Shown piece by piece: positions 17,861-27,718 of a DNA stretch of 49,088 bases (positions are counted from its first letter, which is position 1; each line of letters begins with the position of its first letter). Under the pieces are notes generated by a model, which made no database searches, was not told the origin of the DNA, and saw only the letters and a list, made by a program, of their open reading frames with translations. The DNA lies in NCBI RefSeq assembly GCF_023151265.1, contig NZ_JAKLJH010000029.1, positions 1 through 49,088 of the forward strand. Direction: 5' to 3'. The position numbers were made by a program, and so were the translations under genes. Source of the stretch: Flavobacterium sp. GTDB lineage: Bacteria > Bacteroidota > Bacteroidia > Flavobacteriales > Flavobacteriaceae.

Positions 17861-19316
17861 TTACATTGTTTTGAACGTTTCTAATTCTAGCAGTATCTGT
17901 CATTCCTGAAGAAATTAAATTCTGATTGTAATTTCTGTGAGAATTTGCGTAAGATAAATCTAATTTACTTTCTCCAAAATTGTATCCAACTCCAGCAGAA
18001 TATCCTGTTAAGTCTCCAATAATATCTCCAGTTTCATATGGGCTTTCTTCAAAACGATATCCGCCACGAAGACTCCATTGTTTAATTTTGTATTCGCCAC
18101 CAATTCTTAGTTCAAAAGCTTTTTTCAATTCTAGACTCATTTGAGAATTCAAATCTCTAAAATCATTTTGATTCGTGTTTTTAAATTCGGTGTTGCTGTA
18201 ATCTTTTTCAGCTAAGTCAATACTTATTAATCCCTTTTTGTTAAAAATATAGGTTGCACTTGCCGTAATTTTGCTTGGAGTTCTCAATTTGTATGTTGGA
18301 AAAACAAAAATCGGACTTGCGTAGGAACGGTTTTCATCTCCAGAAGGAACATTAACATTTCCATAAGTATATAAATCCTGAACTAATTCATCATTTAATC
18401 TGTACCATGTTGGTGATTCATAAGCTGCTCCAATTCGTAACGATTCATTTATTTTGTAGATAGCACCTAAATTAAACGAAAAACCAGAACCATAAGTGCT
18501 TAATTGATTGTCAAAAACAATTTCTCGAACTGTTGGTTGAGTGTTAGGGTTTTCGGGGTTGCTATTATATTCATAAAGGCGACTTGTGGTTACATAATCA
18601 GTAAAATGTGCGTTAAGGTTTATTCCTAAGAATAACTTGTCTTTATAGCTAGTAGCTACGTTTGCCGTTAATTTTCCATTGTATCCATTAGAAGTTGAGA
18701 AATAATCTTGATAATAATTGCCTCCTGGCGAAACATTAGAGACAAAAACATTAGGATCGTCTTCAGATGGGTTTATTATGTAAGTATCATAACCCATTTC
18801 GTATTGGTAATCATTAAATGGGGTGTTTGCTATAAAGTTAGCTTGATCAACAAAATATTGTGAAATTGAGTTAGAAGGATTTCTTCCGGCAATAAACATT
18901 CTGTTGTCAAAATTATTTGTGTTATCATAATTTAGTGCAACAGAAATTTTATTCCAATCAGATTTTCCAGATGCATCACTAAATACTAGTACTGCTCCAA
19001 CTTGATTTAAGTCTAAAGTACTAAAGTTTTCTTTGCTTTTTGTTCCAAAGTAATTAGCATTATTACTATTATTAAAGCTAGAAACTGTTACACTTGCAAA
19101 ATTATTATTAAAAAATAATGAACCAGCAGGGTTAATACTTATAGCCGATAAATCGCCACCTACAGCTCCAAAAGCACCACTCATCCCTCTAAATCGAGCG
19201 GTTCCATTCATGTTTTCAACAGCGTATCTAAGTGCATCCGCGGTTGTCATTTCTTGAGCAATTGATAGAAATGAAATATTAAGTGCTGCAATTAAAAATA
19301 TCTTTTTCATATACAT
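17841..19316 (-). CDS. OmpP1/FadL-family outer-membrane transporter
   Basis: Signal peptide; ALRYAVENMNGTARFRGMSGAFGAVGGDLSAISINPAGSLFF and beta-barrel alternation. Confidence 0.88.
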   Translation of the reverse strand: MYMKKIFLIAALNISFLSIAQEMTTADALRYAVENMNGTARFRGMSGAFGAVGGDLSAISINPAGSLFFNNNFASVTVSSFNNSNNANYFGTKSKENFSTLDLNQVGAVLVFSDASGKSDWNKISVALNYDNTNNFDNRMFIAGRNPSNSISQYFVDQANFIANTPFNDYQYEMGYDTYIINPSEDDPNVFVSNVSPGGNYYQDYFSTSNGYNGKLTANVATSYKDKLFLGINLNAHFTDYVTTSRLYEYNSNPENPNTQPTVREIVFDNQLSTYGSGFSFNLGAIYKINESLRIGAAYESPTWYRLNDELVQDLYTYGNVNVPSGDENRSYASPIFVFPTYKLRTPSKITASATYIFNKKGLISIDLAEKDYSNTEFKNTNQNDFRDLNSQMSLELKKAFELRIGGEYKIKQWSLRGGYRFEESPYETGDIIGDLTGYSAGVGYNFGESKLDLSYANSHRNYNQNLISSGMTDTARIRNVQNNVKIVKEK

Positions 19317-19333
19317 TTTATACTATTAAATAA

Positions 19334-20296
19334 TTAACCTCTACCGCCTCTAGATCCGCCACCTGAACGACCACCTCCAGAGCTACCACCAAAACTACCT
19401 CCTCGGCTTCCACCAAAACTACCTCCAGAAGAGCTTCTAGGAGTAGAATAGTTGTTGTTAGTTCTAGGAGTAGAGTTGTTGTTGCTTCTAGGGGTAGAAT
19501 AGTTGTTATTTCTAGGAGTTCCAGTTGAATTTTCTCTTGGAGTTCTTGGTGTTACATTTGATCTTGTACCATTTTCTCTTGTTCTAGGAGTACTTCTTGT
19601 ACTGTTGAAGTTTGGTCTAGAAGTGTTTGTTCTTCCATTTGAATAGTTATCTCTTCCTCTAGATGGATTATGATAAGCAGATCCGCCTCTTCTTCCACCA
19701 TTGTATACAACATCTCTGCCATAACCATAGTATCCGTTCCATCCCCATCCAGCTCCGTAGTAACCTCCCCATCCTGGGCCATACCAATTATTCCAACCCC
19801 AGCCCCATCCAGGACCGTACCAAGAGTTCCATCCCCATCCCCAGTTGTTTCCATACCAAGAGTTCCAACCCCAATTCCATCCAATTCCCCAATATGGAGA
19901 ATACCAGTTGTTCCAGCCCCAACCGTTATTGTAATAATTGATGGTTACATCAGATGAGTTATTGCCCCATCCAGCATAATTGTTGTTAGATTCATTTCTA
20001 TAAACGGTTACAACAGTATCTTGAGCTTCTTGAGATTGATAACTATCTACGTCAGTAAAATAGGAATAATCCTGTTGCATTGTTTTAAATTGCTCAGCAT
20101 ATTTATTAGATTTTTCTAAATTTTGCTCAGAATATTTATTTTCAACTACTGTGTTAGATCTTTCAGAACCATAAACTCCATCATTATCATAGTAGGATGA
20201 ATTTTGATAGGAACCACATGAAGTTGTGATTATTGCCAATAATCCAAACAAAGAAAATATGGCATTTTTTTTGGTAAACAAGTAATAAGTTTTCAT
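19334..20296 (-). CDS. Low-complexity W/G/N/Y-rich lipoprotein
   Basis: Likely start MKTYYLFTKKNAIFSLFGLLAIITTSCGSYQ at 20296; lipobox TTSC; WGWNSWYGPGWGWGWNNWYG and NNYSTPRS repeats; Gly-rich tail. Confidence 0.75.
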   Translation of the reverse strand: MKTYYLFTKKNAIFSLFGLLAIITTSCGSYQNSSYYDNDGVYGSERSNTVVENKYSEQNLEKSNKYAEQFKTMQQDYSYFTDVDSYQSQEAQDTVVTVYRNESNNNYAGWGNNSSDVTINYYNNGWGWNNWYSPYWGIGWNWGWNSWYGNNWGWGWNSWYGPGWGWGWNNWYGPGWGGYYGAGWGWNGYYGYGRDVVYNGGRRGGSAYHNPSRGRDNYSNGRTNTSRPNFNSTRSTPRTRENGTRSNVTPRTPRENSTGTPRNNNYSTPRSNNNSTPRTNNNYSTPRSSSGGSFGGSRGGSFGGSSGGGRSGGGSRGGRG

Positions 20297-20325
20297 AACT
20301 CTTATTTTTTTATTGTTGGACACTT

Positions 20326-20333
20326 CAAATTTA
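20326..20333 (-). promoter_or_regulatory. -7 element (TAAATTTG) for the low-complexity lipoprotein gene
   Basis: Reverse complement of CAAATTTA, 30 nt upstream of the 20296 start. Confidence 0.5.
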
Positions 20334-20335
20334 AC

Positions 20336-20343
20336 TATTTTTG
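20336..20343 (+). promoter_or_regulatory. -7 element (TATTTTTG) for proS
   Basis: TTG (-33-like), 17-bp spacer, TATTTTTG; about 55 nt upstream of the proS ATG. Confidence 0.55.
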
Positions 20344-20397
20344 CCAAACAAATTAGTTAAAATTTATACAAACAATTTTTGTGCCAAAATATTCATA

Positions 20398-21876
20398 ATG
20401 AGCAAGAACTTAACAACAAGAGCGGAAGATTATTCCAAATGGTATAACGAACTAGTCGTAAAGGCTGATTTAGCAGAAAATTCAGGAGTAAGAGGATGTA
20501 TGGTGATTAAACCATACGGCTATGCAATTTGGGAAAAAATGCAAGCTGAACTAGATAGAATGTTTAAAGAAACAGGACATAGTAATGCTTATTTCCCCTT
20601 GTTTGTTCCAAAAAGCATGTTTGAAGCAGAAGAGAAAAATGCTGAAGGCTTTGCTAAGGAATGTGCCATTGTGACGCATTATCGTTTGAAAAATGATGAG
20701 GAAAGACCAGGGAAATTAATGGTAGACCCAAATGCTAAATTAGAAGAAGAGTTAATCGTTCGTCCAACTTCTGAAGCTATTATTTGGTCAACTTACAAAG
20801 GGTGGGTGCAATCGTACAGAGATTTACCTTTGCTAATTAATCAATGGGCAAATGTGGTTCGTTGGGAAATGAGAACGCGTTTGTTTTTAAGAACAGCTGA
20901 ATTTTTATGGCAAGAAGGACACACGGCTCACGCAACACGTCAAGAAGCGATTGAAGAATCTGAAAAAATGATGAATGTGTATGCTGATTTCGTTCAAAAT
21001 TTTATGGCAATTCCAGTTATCAAAGGTTTAAAAACGGAAACAGAACGTTTTGCTGGAGCTGATGAAACGTATTGTATTGAAGCGTTAATGCAAGACGGAA
21101 AAGCGTTGCAAGCGGGAACTTCACATTTCTTAGGTCAAAATTTTGCTAAAGCTTTTGATGTTAAATTTGCTAATAAAGAAGGAAAGCAAGAACATGTTTG
21201 GGGAACTTCTTGGGGTGTTTCAACACGTTTGATGGGAGCTTTAGTTATGACGCATTCAGATGATAAAGGATTGGTATTGCCTCCAAACTTAGCGCCAATT
21301 CAAGTAGTGATTGTTCCAATTTATAAAACAGACGAGCAGTTTGATGCAATTTCTGAACAAGTAAATGGTTTAGTTGCTGAATTGAGAAAATTAGGTATTT
21401 CAGTTAAATACGATAATAGAGATACTCAAAAACCAGGATTCAAGTTTGCAGAATGGGAATTAAAAGGTGTTCCGGTGCGAATTGCTCTTGGACCAAACGA
21501 TTTAGAAAACGGAACTTACGAAATTGCGCGTAGAGATAATTTATCAAAAGAAGTAGTTGCTAAAGAAGGAGTAGTAGCTTACATTCAAAATTTATTAGCA
21601 ACGATTCAAAATGATTTGTTTGCTAAAGCATTGGATTACAGAGATACTCACATTACGGAAGTGAATTCTTTTGAAGAGTTTAAAGAAGTTTTAGACACAA
21701 AAGGTGGCTTCTTAGCGGCACATTGGGATGGAACTGCAGAAACAGAAGAAAAAATCAAAGAATTAACAAAAGCAACTATCCGTTGTATCGCTTTAGATAG
21801 AGTAGAAGAAGCTGGGACTTGTGTTTTAACAGGAAAGCCTTCAACCGGAAGAGTCTTATTTGCAAAGGCTTACTAA
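20398..21876 (+). CDS. proS: Prolyl-tRNA synthetase, short archaeal/eukaryotic-like type
   Basis: [46 protein letters not shown]; class II motifs ([25 protein letters not shown]). Start 20398 preferred to 20341. Confidence 0.96.
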   Translation: MSKNLTTRAEDYSKWYNELVVKADLAENSGVRGCMVIKPYGYAIWEKMQAELDRMFKETGHSNAYFPLFVPKSMFEAEEKNAEGFAKECAIVTHYRLKNDEERPGKLMVDPNAKLEEELIVRPTSEAIIWSTYKGWVQSYRDLPLLINQWANVVRWEMRTRLFLRTAEFLWQEGHTAHATRQEAIEESEKMMNVYADFVQNFMAIPVIKGLKTETERFAGADETYCIEALMQDGKALQAGTSHFLGQNFAKAFDVKFANKEGKQEHVWGTSWGVSTRLMGALVMTHSDDKGLVLPPNLAPIQVVIVPIYKTDEQFDAISEQVNGLVAELRKLGISVKYDNRDTQKPGFKFAEWELKGVPVRIALGPNDLENGTYEIARRDNLSKEVVAKEGVVAYIQNLLATIQNDLFAKALDYRDTHITEVNSFEEFKEVLDTKGGFLAAHWDGTAETEEKIKELTKATIRCIALDRVEEAGTCVLTGKPSTGRVLFAKAY

Positions 21877-21937
21877 AAAAATAGTAAAAAAAGCGAAAAA
21901 AAAATATTGATGCTATTGCAGGAATAAAAAATGTGTT

Positions 21938-21945
21938 TATCTTTG
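21938..21945 (+). promoter_or_regulatory. -7 promoter element (TATCTTTG) for the tRNA-Glu pair
   Basis: TAnnTTTG match about 48 nt upstream of the first tRNA. Confidence 0.55.
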
Positions 21946-21992
21946 CACTCGCATTACAGAAATGAGGTCTTTAAGAGTTCAGAGTATGAGAT

Positions 21993-22064
21993 GGCCCGTT
22001 CGTCTATCGGTTAGGACGCCAGGTTTTCATCCTGGTAAGAGGGGTTCGATTCCCCTACGGGCTA
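21993..22064 (+). tRNA. tRNA-Glu (TTC)
   Basis: Cloverleaf: acceptor GGCCCGT/ACGGGCT, anticodon loop TTTTCAT in AGG..CCT stem, T-arm GGGGTTCGATTCCCC. Confidence 0.95.
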
Positions 22065-22094
22065 CAAATATTGAGATTAAAAGAATTGGTTAAT

Positions 22095-22166
22095 GGCCCG
22101 TTCGTCTATCGGTTAGGACGCCAGGTTTTCATCCTGGTAAGAGGGGTTCGATTCCCCTACGGGCTA
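22095..22166 (+). tRNA. tRNA-Glu (TTC), identical second copy
   Basis: Exact repeat of the 72-nt tRNA at 21993-22064, 102-bp period. Confidence 0.95.
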
Positions 22167-22322
22167 CAAAATTAGTTGTAAATAAGTTTTATAAAATAAT
22201 AATTGGTGTCTCGGTTATTATTTTATTAGTTAAAACCAAAGTGATTGCAAATGTAATTGTGGGAGGTTTTTCTTTTTTAACTAGTAGTTTATAACAATTA
22301 TTACAATTAAAAAAAGAACAAA

Positions 22323-22574
22323 ATGGCAAATCATAAATCTGCTTTAAAAAGAATTAGAAGTAACGAGAAAAGAAGAGTATTAAACAGATACCAACACAAA
22401 ACTACTCGTAACGCTATCAAAGCTATTCGTTTAGCTACTGACAAAGCTGAGGCTTCTGCAAAATTATCAACTGTAATTTCTATGATTGATAAATTAGCTA
22501 AGAAAAATATTATCCACGATAATAAGGCTTCTAACTTAAAATCTAAATTAACTAAACACGTAGCTTCTTTATAG
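22323..22574 (+). CDS. rpsT: 30S ribosomal protein S20
   Basis: MANHKSALKRIRSNEKRRVLNRYQHKTTRNAIK... typical S20. Confidence 0.97.
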   Translation: MANHKSALKRIRSNEKRRVLNRYQHKTTRNAIKAIRLATDKAEASAKLSTVISMIDKLAKKNIIHDNKASNLKSKLTKHVASL

Positions 22575-22690
22575 TCTACTGTTAGTGAAATATACTAAAG
22601 CTCTCATTTTGAGGGCTTTTTTTATACGTTATTATTATGTTATTTCTACTAAAGTATTGATTACTATAGTGTTTTTATCAAAATAAACAT

Positions 22691-22698
22691 TACCTTTG
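22691..22698 (+). promoter_or_regulatory. -7 promoter element (TACCTTTG) for typA
   Basis: TAnnTTTG match 20 nt upstream of the ATG at 22719. Confidence 0.55.
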
Positions 22699-22718
22699 CA
22701 CCTTCAAAAATTTTATAA

Positions 22719-24518
22719 ATGACTTCTATTAGAAACATCGCAATTATTGCCCACGTTGACCACGGTAAAACTACTTTGGTTGATAAAATCATGTACCACT
22801 GTCAGTTGTTTCGTGAAAACGAAAACACAGGAGATTTAATCTTAGATAATAATGACTTAGAGCGTGAAAGAGGTATTACTATTACTTCTAAAAACGTTTC
22901 TGTAACTTACAAAGGAACAAAAATCAACATTATCGATACTCCAGGTCACGCCGATTTTGGTGGTGAAGTAGAGCGTGTACTTAATATGGCAGATGGTGTT
23001 TGTCTTTTAGTAGATGCTTTTGAAGGACCAATGCCACAAACGCGTTTCGTATTACAAAAAGCGATTGACTTAGGTTTAAAACCTTGTGTGGTTATTAACA
23101 AAGTAGATAAAGAAAACTGTACTCCAGAAGAAGTTCACGAAAAAGTTTTCGACTTAATGTTTGAATTAGGTGCAACTGAAGAGCAGTTAGATTTCCCAAC
23201 AGTTTACGGTTCGGCTAAAAACAACTGGATGTCTGATGATTTCAGAAATCAAACAGAAAATATTGAGCCTTTATTAGATATGGTTTTGGAACATGTTCCA
23301 GCTCCTAAAGTTTCTGAAGGAACGCCTCAAATGTTAATTACATCTTTAGATTTCTCTTCGTTTACAGGTCGTATCGCGATTGGTCGTTTACAAAGAGGTG
23401 TTTTACGTGAAGGAATGAATATTTCTTTAGTAAAAAGAGATGGAAAAATAAGCAAATCAAAAATTAAAGAATTACATACTTTTGAAGGTTTAGGTCGTAA
23501 AAAAGTAGAAGAAGTTGTAGCAGGTGATATCTGTGCGATTGTAGGTTTAGAAGGTTTTGAAATTGGTGACACTGTTGCTGATTTTGAAAATCCAGAAGCT
23601 TTAACTTCTATTGCAATTGATGAGCCAACAATGAGTATGTTATTTACTATTAACGATTCTCCTTTCTTTGGTAAAGAAGGAAAATTTGTAACTTCTCGTC
23701 ACATTAAAGATCGTTTGAACAAAGAGTTAGAGAAAAACTTAGCATTAAGAGTTAATGAAACTGATTCTGCTGATAAATTCTTAGTATTTGGTCGTGGTGT
23801 ACTTCACTTATCAGTTTTAATTGAAACGATGAGAAGAGAAGGATATGAGTTACAAATTGGACAACCACAAGTTATCATCAAAGAAATCGATGGTGTTAAA
23901 TGTGAGCCAATTGAAGAATTAACAGTTGATTTACCAGAAAATCTTTCAGGTAGAGCCGTAGAATTTGTAACGATCCGTAAAGGTGAAATGTTATCTATGG
24001 AGCCTAAAGGTGAGCGTATGATTATCAAATTCAACATTCCATCTCGTGGAATTATCGGATTAAGAAATCAATTATTAACAGCTACAGCTGGTGAAGCTAT
24101 CATGTCGCACCGTTTTATTGATTACCAACCATTCAAAGGCGAAATTCCAGGACGTTTAGGTGGTTCATTAATTTCTATGGAAAACGGAAAAGCAATTCCT
24201 TATTCTATTGATAAATTACAAGACAGAGGTAAATTCTTCGTTGACCCGAATGAAGATATCTACGAAGGTCAGGTAATTGGTGAAAATTCACGTGGAGATG
24301 ATATGGTAGTGAATGTAACTAAAACTAAAAAATTAACAAACGTACGTTCTTCTGGAAATGATGATAAAGCAAGAATTATTCCTGCAATCAAATTCTCATT
24401 AGAAGAAGCATTAGAGTACATTCAAAAAGATGAATATGTTGAGGTAACACCAAAATCGTTACGTTTACGTAAAATCTATTTGAATGAAAACGATAGAAAA
24501 CGTTTCAAAATAGCATAA
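22719..24518 (+). CDS. typA: Translational GTPase TypA/BipA
   Basis: [37 protein letters not shown]-terminal BipA domain; 599 aa. Confidence 0.97.
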   Translation: MTSIRNIAIIAHVDHGKTTLVDKIMYHCQLFRENENTGDLILDNNDLERERGITITSKNVSVTYKGTKINIIDTPGHADFGGEVERVLNMADGVCLLVDAFEGPMPQTRFVLQKAIDLGLKPCVVINKVDKENCTPEEVHEKVFDLMFELGATEEQLDFPTVYGSAKNNWMSDDFRNQTENIEPLLDMVLEHVPAPKVSEGTPQMLITSLDFSSFTGRIAIGRLQRGVLREGMNISLVKRDGKISKSKIKELHTFEGLGRKKVEEVVAGDICAIVGLEGFEIGDTVADFENPEALTSIAIDEPTMSMLFTINDSPFFGKEGKFVTSRHIKDRLNKELEKNLALRVNETDSADKFLVFGRGVLHLSVLIETMRREGYELQIGQPQVIIKEIDGVKCEPIEELTVDLPENLSGRAVEFVTIRKGEMLSMEPKGERMIIKFNIPSRGIIGLRNQLLTATAGEAIMSHRFIDYQPFKGEIPGRLGGSLISMENGKAIPYSIDKLQDRGKFFVDPNEDIYEGQVIGENSRGDDMVVNVTKTKKLTNVRSSGNDDKARIIPAIKFSLEEALEYIQKDEYVEVTPKSLRLRKIYLNENDRKRFKIA

Positions 24519-24523
24519 TTTTT

Positions 24524-24550
24524 AAATCCCGATGAAAGTCGGGATTTTTT
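24524..24550 (+). terminator. Rho-independent terminator after typA
   Basis: AAATCCCGA-TGAAAG-TCGGGATTTTTT. Confidence 0.85.
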
Positions 24551-24563
24551 AGCATAAACAAGA

Positions 24564-24995
24564 ATGGAAATTAAATTAAAGTACGGAATTGACAATTTGC
24601 TTTTCGGAATGAAAGAGCAAGATGTTACTAAAATTTTGGGTAAACCCGATACGCAATATAAAGATGAAGAAGAGAATGTTGTGTTCATGTATAACGCTAG
24701 AAAACTTCGCTTGATTTTTTATAAAGAAGAAGATTTTAGATTAGGATATATGACAACAACAAATCCGATTATTAAGTTGTTCAATACAACTGTAATTGGT
24801 AAAAATTGGAGTGATGTGTATCCGCTTTTGGAAAAAAATAAAATTAAACCATTTGAAACCGATACGATAGAAGGAATGATAAGTTATTTTAACGAGGAAA
24901 ACTGGGTGTTTTTCCACGTAGATTATAACGAAATTGTTAAGATTGAAGTAGGAGCTGTTTTTAGTGATAAAGACGAATTTGACTGGAGATTTTAA
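24564..24995 (+). CDS. Conserved hypothetical protein
   Basis: 143-aa intact ORF between two clear terminators. Confidence 0.7.
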   Translation: MEIKLKYGIDNLLFGMKEQDVTKILGKPDTQYKDEEENVVFMYNARKLRLIFYKEEDFRLGYMTTTNPIIKLFNTTVIGKNWSDVYPLLEKNKIKPFETDTIEGMISYFNEENWVFFHVDYNEIVKIEVGAVFSDKDEFDWRF

Positions 24996-25010
24996 TTCAA
25001 GTAAGTATAA

Positions 25011-25042
25011 AAAAAGCCGCTAATTAACTTAGCGGCTTTTTT
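25011..25042. terminator. Bidirectional terminator
   Basis: AAAAAGCCGCTAA-TTAAC-TTAGCGGCTTTTTT. Confidence 0.85.
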
Positions 25043-25044
25043 AT

Positions 25045-26055
25045 TTATTGGTTTATCTTGATTAATTCAATTTCAAAAATTAAATCTGCATTTGGAGGAA
25101 TAACACCGCCAGCACCTCTTTCACCATAAGCCAAATTAGAAGGAATATAGAATTTGTATTTAGAACCTTCAGGCATTAATTGAACACCTTCTGTCCAACC
25201 TTTAATTACTTGGTTTAAGCCAAAATCGATAGTTTCTCCTCTTTGTACACTACTGTCAAAAACTTTTCCGTCTAATAACATTCCTGTATAATGTACTTTA
25301 ACGTTACTTGTTGCAACTGGTTTGTTTCCTGTTCCTTCTTGTAATACAATATATTTTAAACCACTTGGTGTAGTTGCTGCATTTGCAAATTCTTTTAAAG
25401 CTTTTTCTTTAGCTTCTTTTTGTTTTTCTACAGCTAATTTTTCAGCTGCTTCTTTTTTTACAAAGTAATCAGCAAACGTTTTTTCGGCATTGAATTTTTT
25501 AGCTTCTTTTCCTACTCTAATAATCTTTATAGAAGTAATTATATCATCTTGTACAATTTTATCAACAATGTCTAATCCGCTAGTTACATGTCCAAAAACG
25601 GTGTGTTTTCCATCTAACCATGGTGTAGCTTTGTGAGTGATAAAAAACTGACTTCCGTTAGTAGCTGGTCCAGCATTTGCCATTGATAAAATTCCTTTAC
25701 CAGAATGCTTTAAATCAGCAACAATTTCATCATCAAATTTATAACCTGGACCACCCGAACCTTTTCCATCAGGACAACCACCTTGAATCATAAAATCAGC
25801 GATAACGCGGTGAAATTTTAAACCGTTATAGTATGGTTTTCCTTTAAATTTCGCATCTGCTTTTGGATTTTTCCCTTCAGCAAGCGAAATAAAATTAGCA
25901 ACTGTAACAGGTGTTTTTTTGTATTCTAAAGTTGCTACAATTTTTCCTTTTGTTGTGTTGAATTCAGCAAAAATTCCTTCTTGTGTTTTGTTTTGTGCTA
26001 CAGAAAATGTGGTGTAGCTTAACACTAGTATTAATAATTTAGAAATGTTTTTCAT
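25045..26055 (-). CDS. Dual-family immunophilin: cyclophilin domain + FKBP domain (secreted)
   Basis: Signal peptide; cyclophilin [27 protein letters not shown]...FFITH...[29 protein letters not shown]...[28 protein letters not shown]. Confidence 0.93.
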   Translation of the reverse strand: MKNISKLLILVLSYTTFSVAQNKTQEGIFAEFNTTKGKIVATLEYKKTPVTVANFISLAEGKNPKADAKFKGKPYYNGLKFHRVIADFMIQGGCPDGKGSGGPGYKFDDEIVADLKHSGKGILSMANAGPATNGSQFFITHKATPWLDGKHTVFGHVTSGLDIVDKIVQDDIITSIKIIRVGKEAKKFNAEKTFADYFVKKEAAEKLAVEKQKEAKEKALKEFANAATTPSGLKYIVLQEGTGNKPVATSNVKVHYTGMLLDGKVFDSSVQRGETIDFGLNQVIKGWTEGVQLMPEGSKYKFYIPSNLAYGERGAGGVIPPNADLIFEIELIKINQ

Positions 26056-26063
26056 TTTATTTT

Positions 26064-27152
26064 TTAGTTTGTTGGTTTAAATTCTAAAAGTTCCACTTCA
26101 AATACAATATTTGCGTTAGGAGGGATAACATCACCAGCGCCTTCTTGACCATATCCTAATTCTGAAGGGATATACAACATTAATTTGTCTCCAAAGTTCA
26201 TCATGTTAATTCCTTCAATAAATCCAGGAATAAATTGAAGATTTCCTATTGTTGATGGAATAGGAGTATAGCCACCTTGTTGTGCTCTTTGTTGATTAAA
26301 TTTCCCAAATAATTTTGCAACATCTTCGTAACTCGTATCAAAAAGCTGACCGTTTTCTAAATATCCAGCGTAATTAACATTAACTTGAGTTCCATTTGAA
26401 GGTTTTTTATCGCCACCTTTTTTAATGATTTGATAAATTAAACCTGATTTTGTTTTGGTTCCTGTTGCTTTTAAAGTGGTAATTTCTTTAGCTTTATTTT
26501 CAATAATTTGCTTTGCTTTTTCTTCTGCTTCTTTAATTTCTTTAGCAACCGAAGAATAGTAGTTTTTGAAAATCTTTACGGCATCAAACTTTTTAGCCGT
26601 ATTTCCAATTCTAATAATTGTGATTTTTTCTATCACATCATCAGCAGTGATAGTATTAATGATTTCTAATCCTTCAACTACTTCACCAAAAACAGTATGC
26701 ATATTATCTAGCCAAGGTGTTTCTTTGTGAGTGATGAAAAACTGGCTTCCATTAGTACTTGGTCCAGCATTAGCCATTGATAAAATCCCGGCTTTTGAAT
26801 GTCTTAAATCAGGATGAAATTCATCTTTAAATTTATAACCTGGTCCACCAGAACCATCTCCATTCGGATCGCCACCTTGAATCATAAAATCAGCAATTAC
26901 ACGGTGAAATTTTAATCCGTCGTAAAAAGGTTTTCCTTTAAATTCTTCGCTTACGAAAGGATTTTTTCCCTCGGCTAAGGTTACGAAATTAGCAACTGTA
27001 TTCGGAACTTTTTCAAATTCTAATTTTACAATCATGTTTCCTTTTGAGGTTTCAATATCGGCATACAAACCTTCTTTAAGGTTGTCATAAGATTTCGAAC
27101 AGGAAGCAAAAAATGTAACAATGCTTAATAATAAAATGGAAGTAATTTTCAT
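26064..27152 (-). CDS. Dual-family immunophilin: cyclophilin domain + FKBP domain (lipoprotein)
   Basis: Lipobox FFASCSKS; cyclophilin and FKBP motifs as in the neighbouring paralogue. Confidence 0.92.
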   Translation of the reverse strand: MKITSILLLSIVTFFASCSKSYDNLKEGLYADIETSKGNMIVKLEFEKVPNTVANFVTLAEGKNPFVSEEFKGKPFYDGLKFHRVIADFMIQGGDPNGDGSGGPGYKFKDEFHPDLRHSKAGILSMANAGPSTNGSQFFITHKETPWLDNMHTVFGEVVEGLEIINTITADDVIEKITIIRIGNTAKKFDAVKIFKNYYSSVAKEIKEAEEKAKQIIENKAKEITTLKATGTKTKSGLIYQIIKKGGDKKPSNGTQVNVNYAGYLENGQLFDTSYEDVAKLFGKFNQQRAQQGGYTPIPSTIGNLQFIPGFIEGINMMNFGDKLMLYIPSELGYGQEGAGDVIPPNANIVFEVELLEFKPTN

Positions 27153-27158
27153 TAGGTA

Positions 27159-27716
27159 TTAATTTTTAGCTTGAGTATCAACTTTTATATCGTTTAAACT
27201 TACAGTACAAATTAGAGGTTCGTTAGTCCCAATTTTTTTATCATCACCATGATAGCCGTACGCCATGTGTGATGGAAACAAGAAAGTGACAGTTTCTCCC
27301 TTTTTCATTAATTTGATTCCGTCTCGCAATCCCATCATAATGTTTTCTTTATCTACGTAATAAACTTGAGGTTTTGTATCGGCAATTGTGTAAATAATTC
27401 TGCTTTTTAAATCTTTGATTTCATAATCAAAAAAAGCAATATCACCTCTTTTAGGAGTAGGTGTAATTTCGTCTACTTTTGTTTCGTATTTGTACCAATA
27501 TCCCTTGTTTGAAGCGATGTATGATTTTAAAGAATCGTTTTTAATAATTTCAGCAATTAAATCTTCTTCGTCAGCGATTAATATTTTGTTTCGCTCAATA
27601 GATTCTTTTATGAAAGTTCCTGAAGTGTGAGAAATAGGTTTTCTAGCTTGTTGCTGTTGCGAACAACTTGCTAAGAAAATCATTGCTCCAAATAGGAATA
27701 GGTTTTGAATTTTCAT
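27159..27716 (-). CDS. gldI: GldI gliding-motility-associated FKBP-type PPIase lipoprotein
   Basis: Lipobox LASCSQ; FKBP-like LMKKGETVTFLFPSHMAYGYHGDDKKIGTNEPLICTVSL; size and motifs as in GldI. Confidence 0.85.
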   Translation of the reverse strand: MKIQNLFLFGAMIFLASCSQQQQARKPISHTSGTFIKESIERNKILIADEEDLIAEIIKNDSLKSYIASNKGYWYKYETKVDEITPTPKRGDIAFFDYEIKDLKSRIIYTIADTKPQVYYVDKENIMMGLRDGIKLMKKGETVTFLFPSHMAYGYHGDDKKIGTNEPLICTVSLNDIKVDTQAKN

Positions 27717-27718
27717 AA

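Noticed and set aside
17861-17866. AUG-UAA minimal start-stop element as a deliberate regulatory uORF for rimO
   Set aside because: Known examples are eukaryotic; a codon-2 nonsense change, non-canonical start or sequencing error is simpler. Reported only as a start anomaly.
19740-19930. Repeated CCATCCCCAT/CCATACCAA units that look CRISPR-like at first sight
   Set aside because: Units are irregular, have no unique spacers, and encode the WGWNSWYG protein repeat.
19552-19957. ORFs antisense to or out of frame with the W/G-rich lipoprotein (19552-19884 -, 19663-19941 +, 19670-19957 +)
   Set aside because: They arise from repetitive low-complexity DNA; no start signals or recognisable domains.
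21993-22166. Two long identical blocks as a possible mobile-element repeat
   Set aside because: Both fold as complete tRNA-Glu; no integrase or att-like structure nearby.
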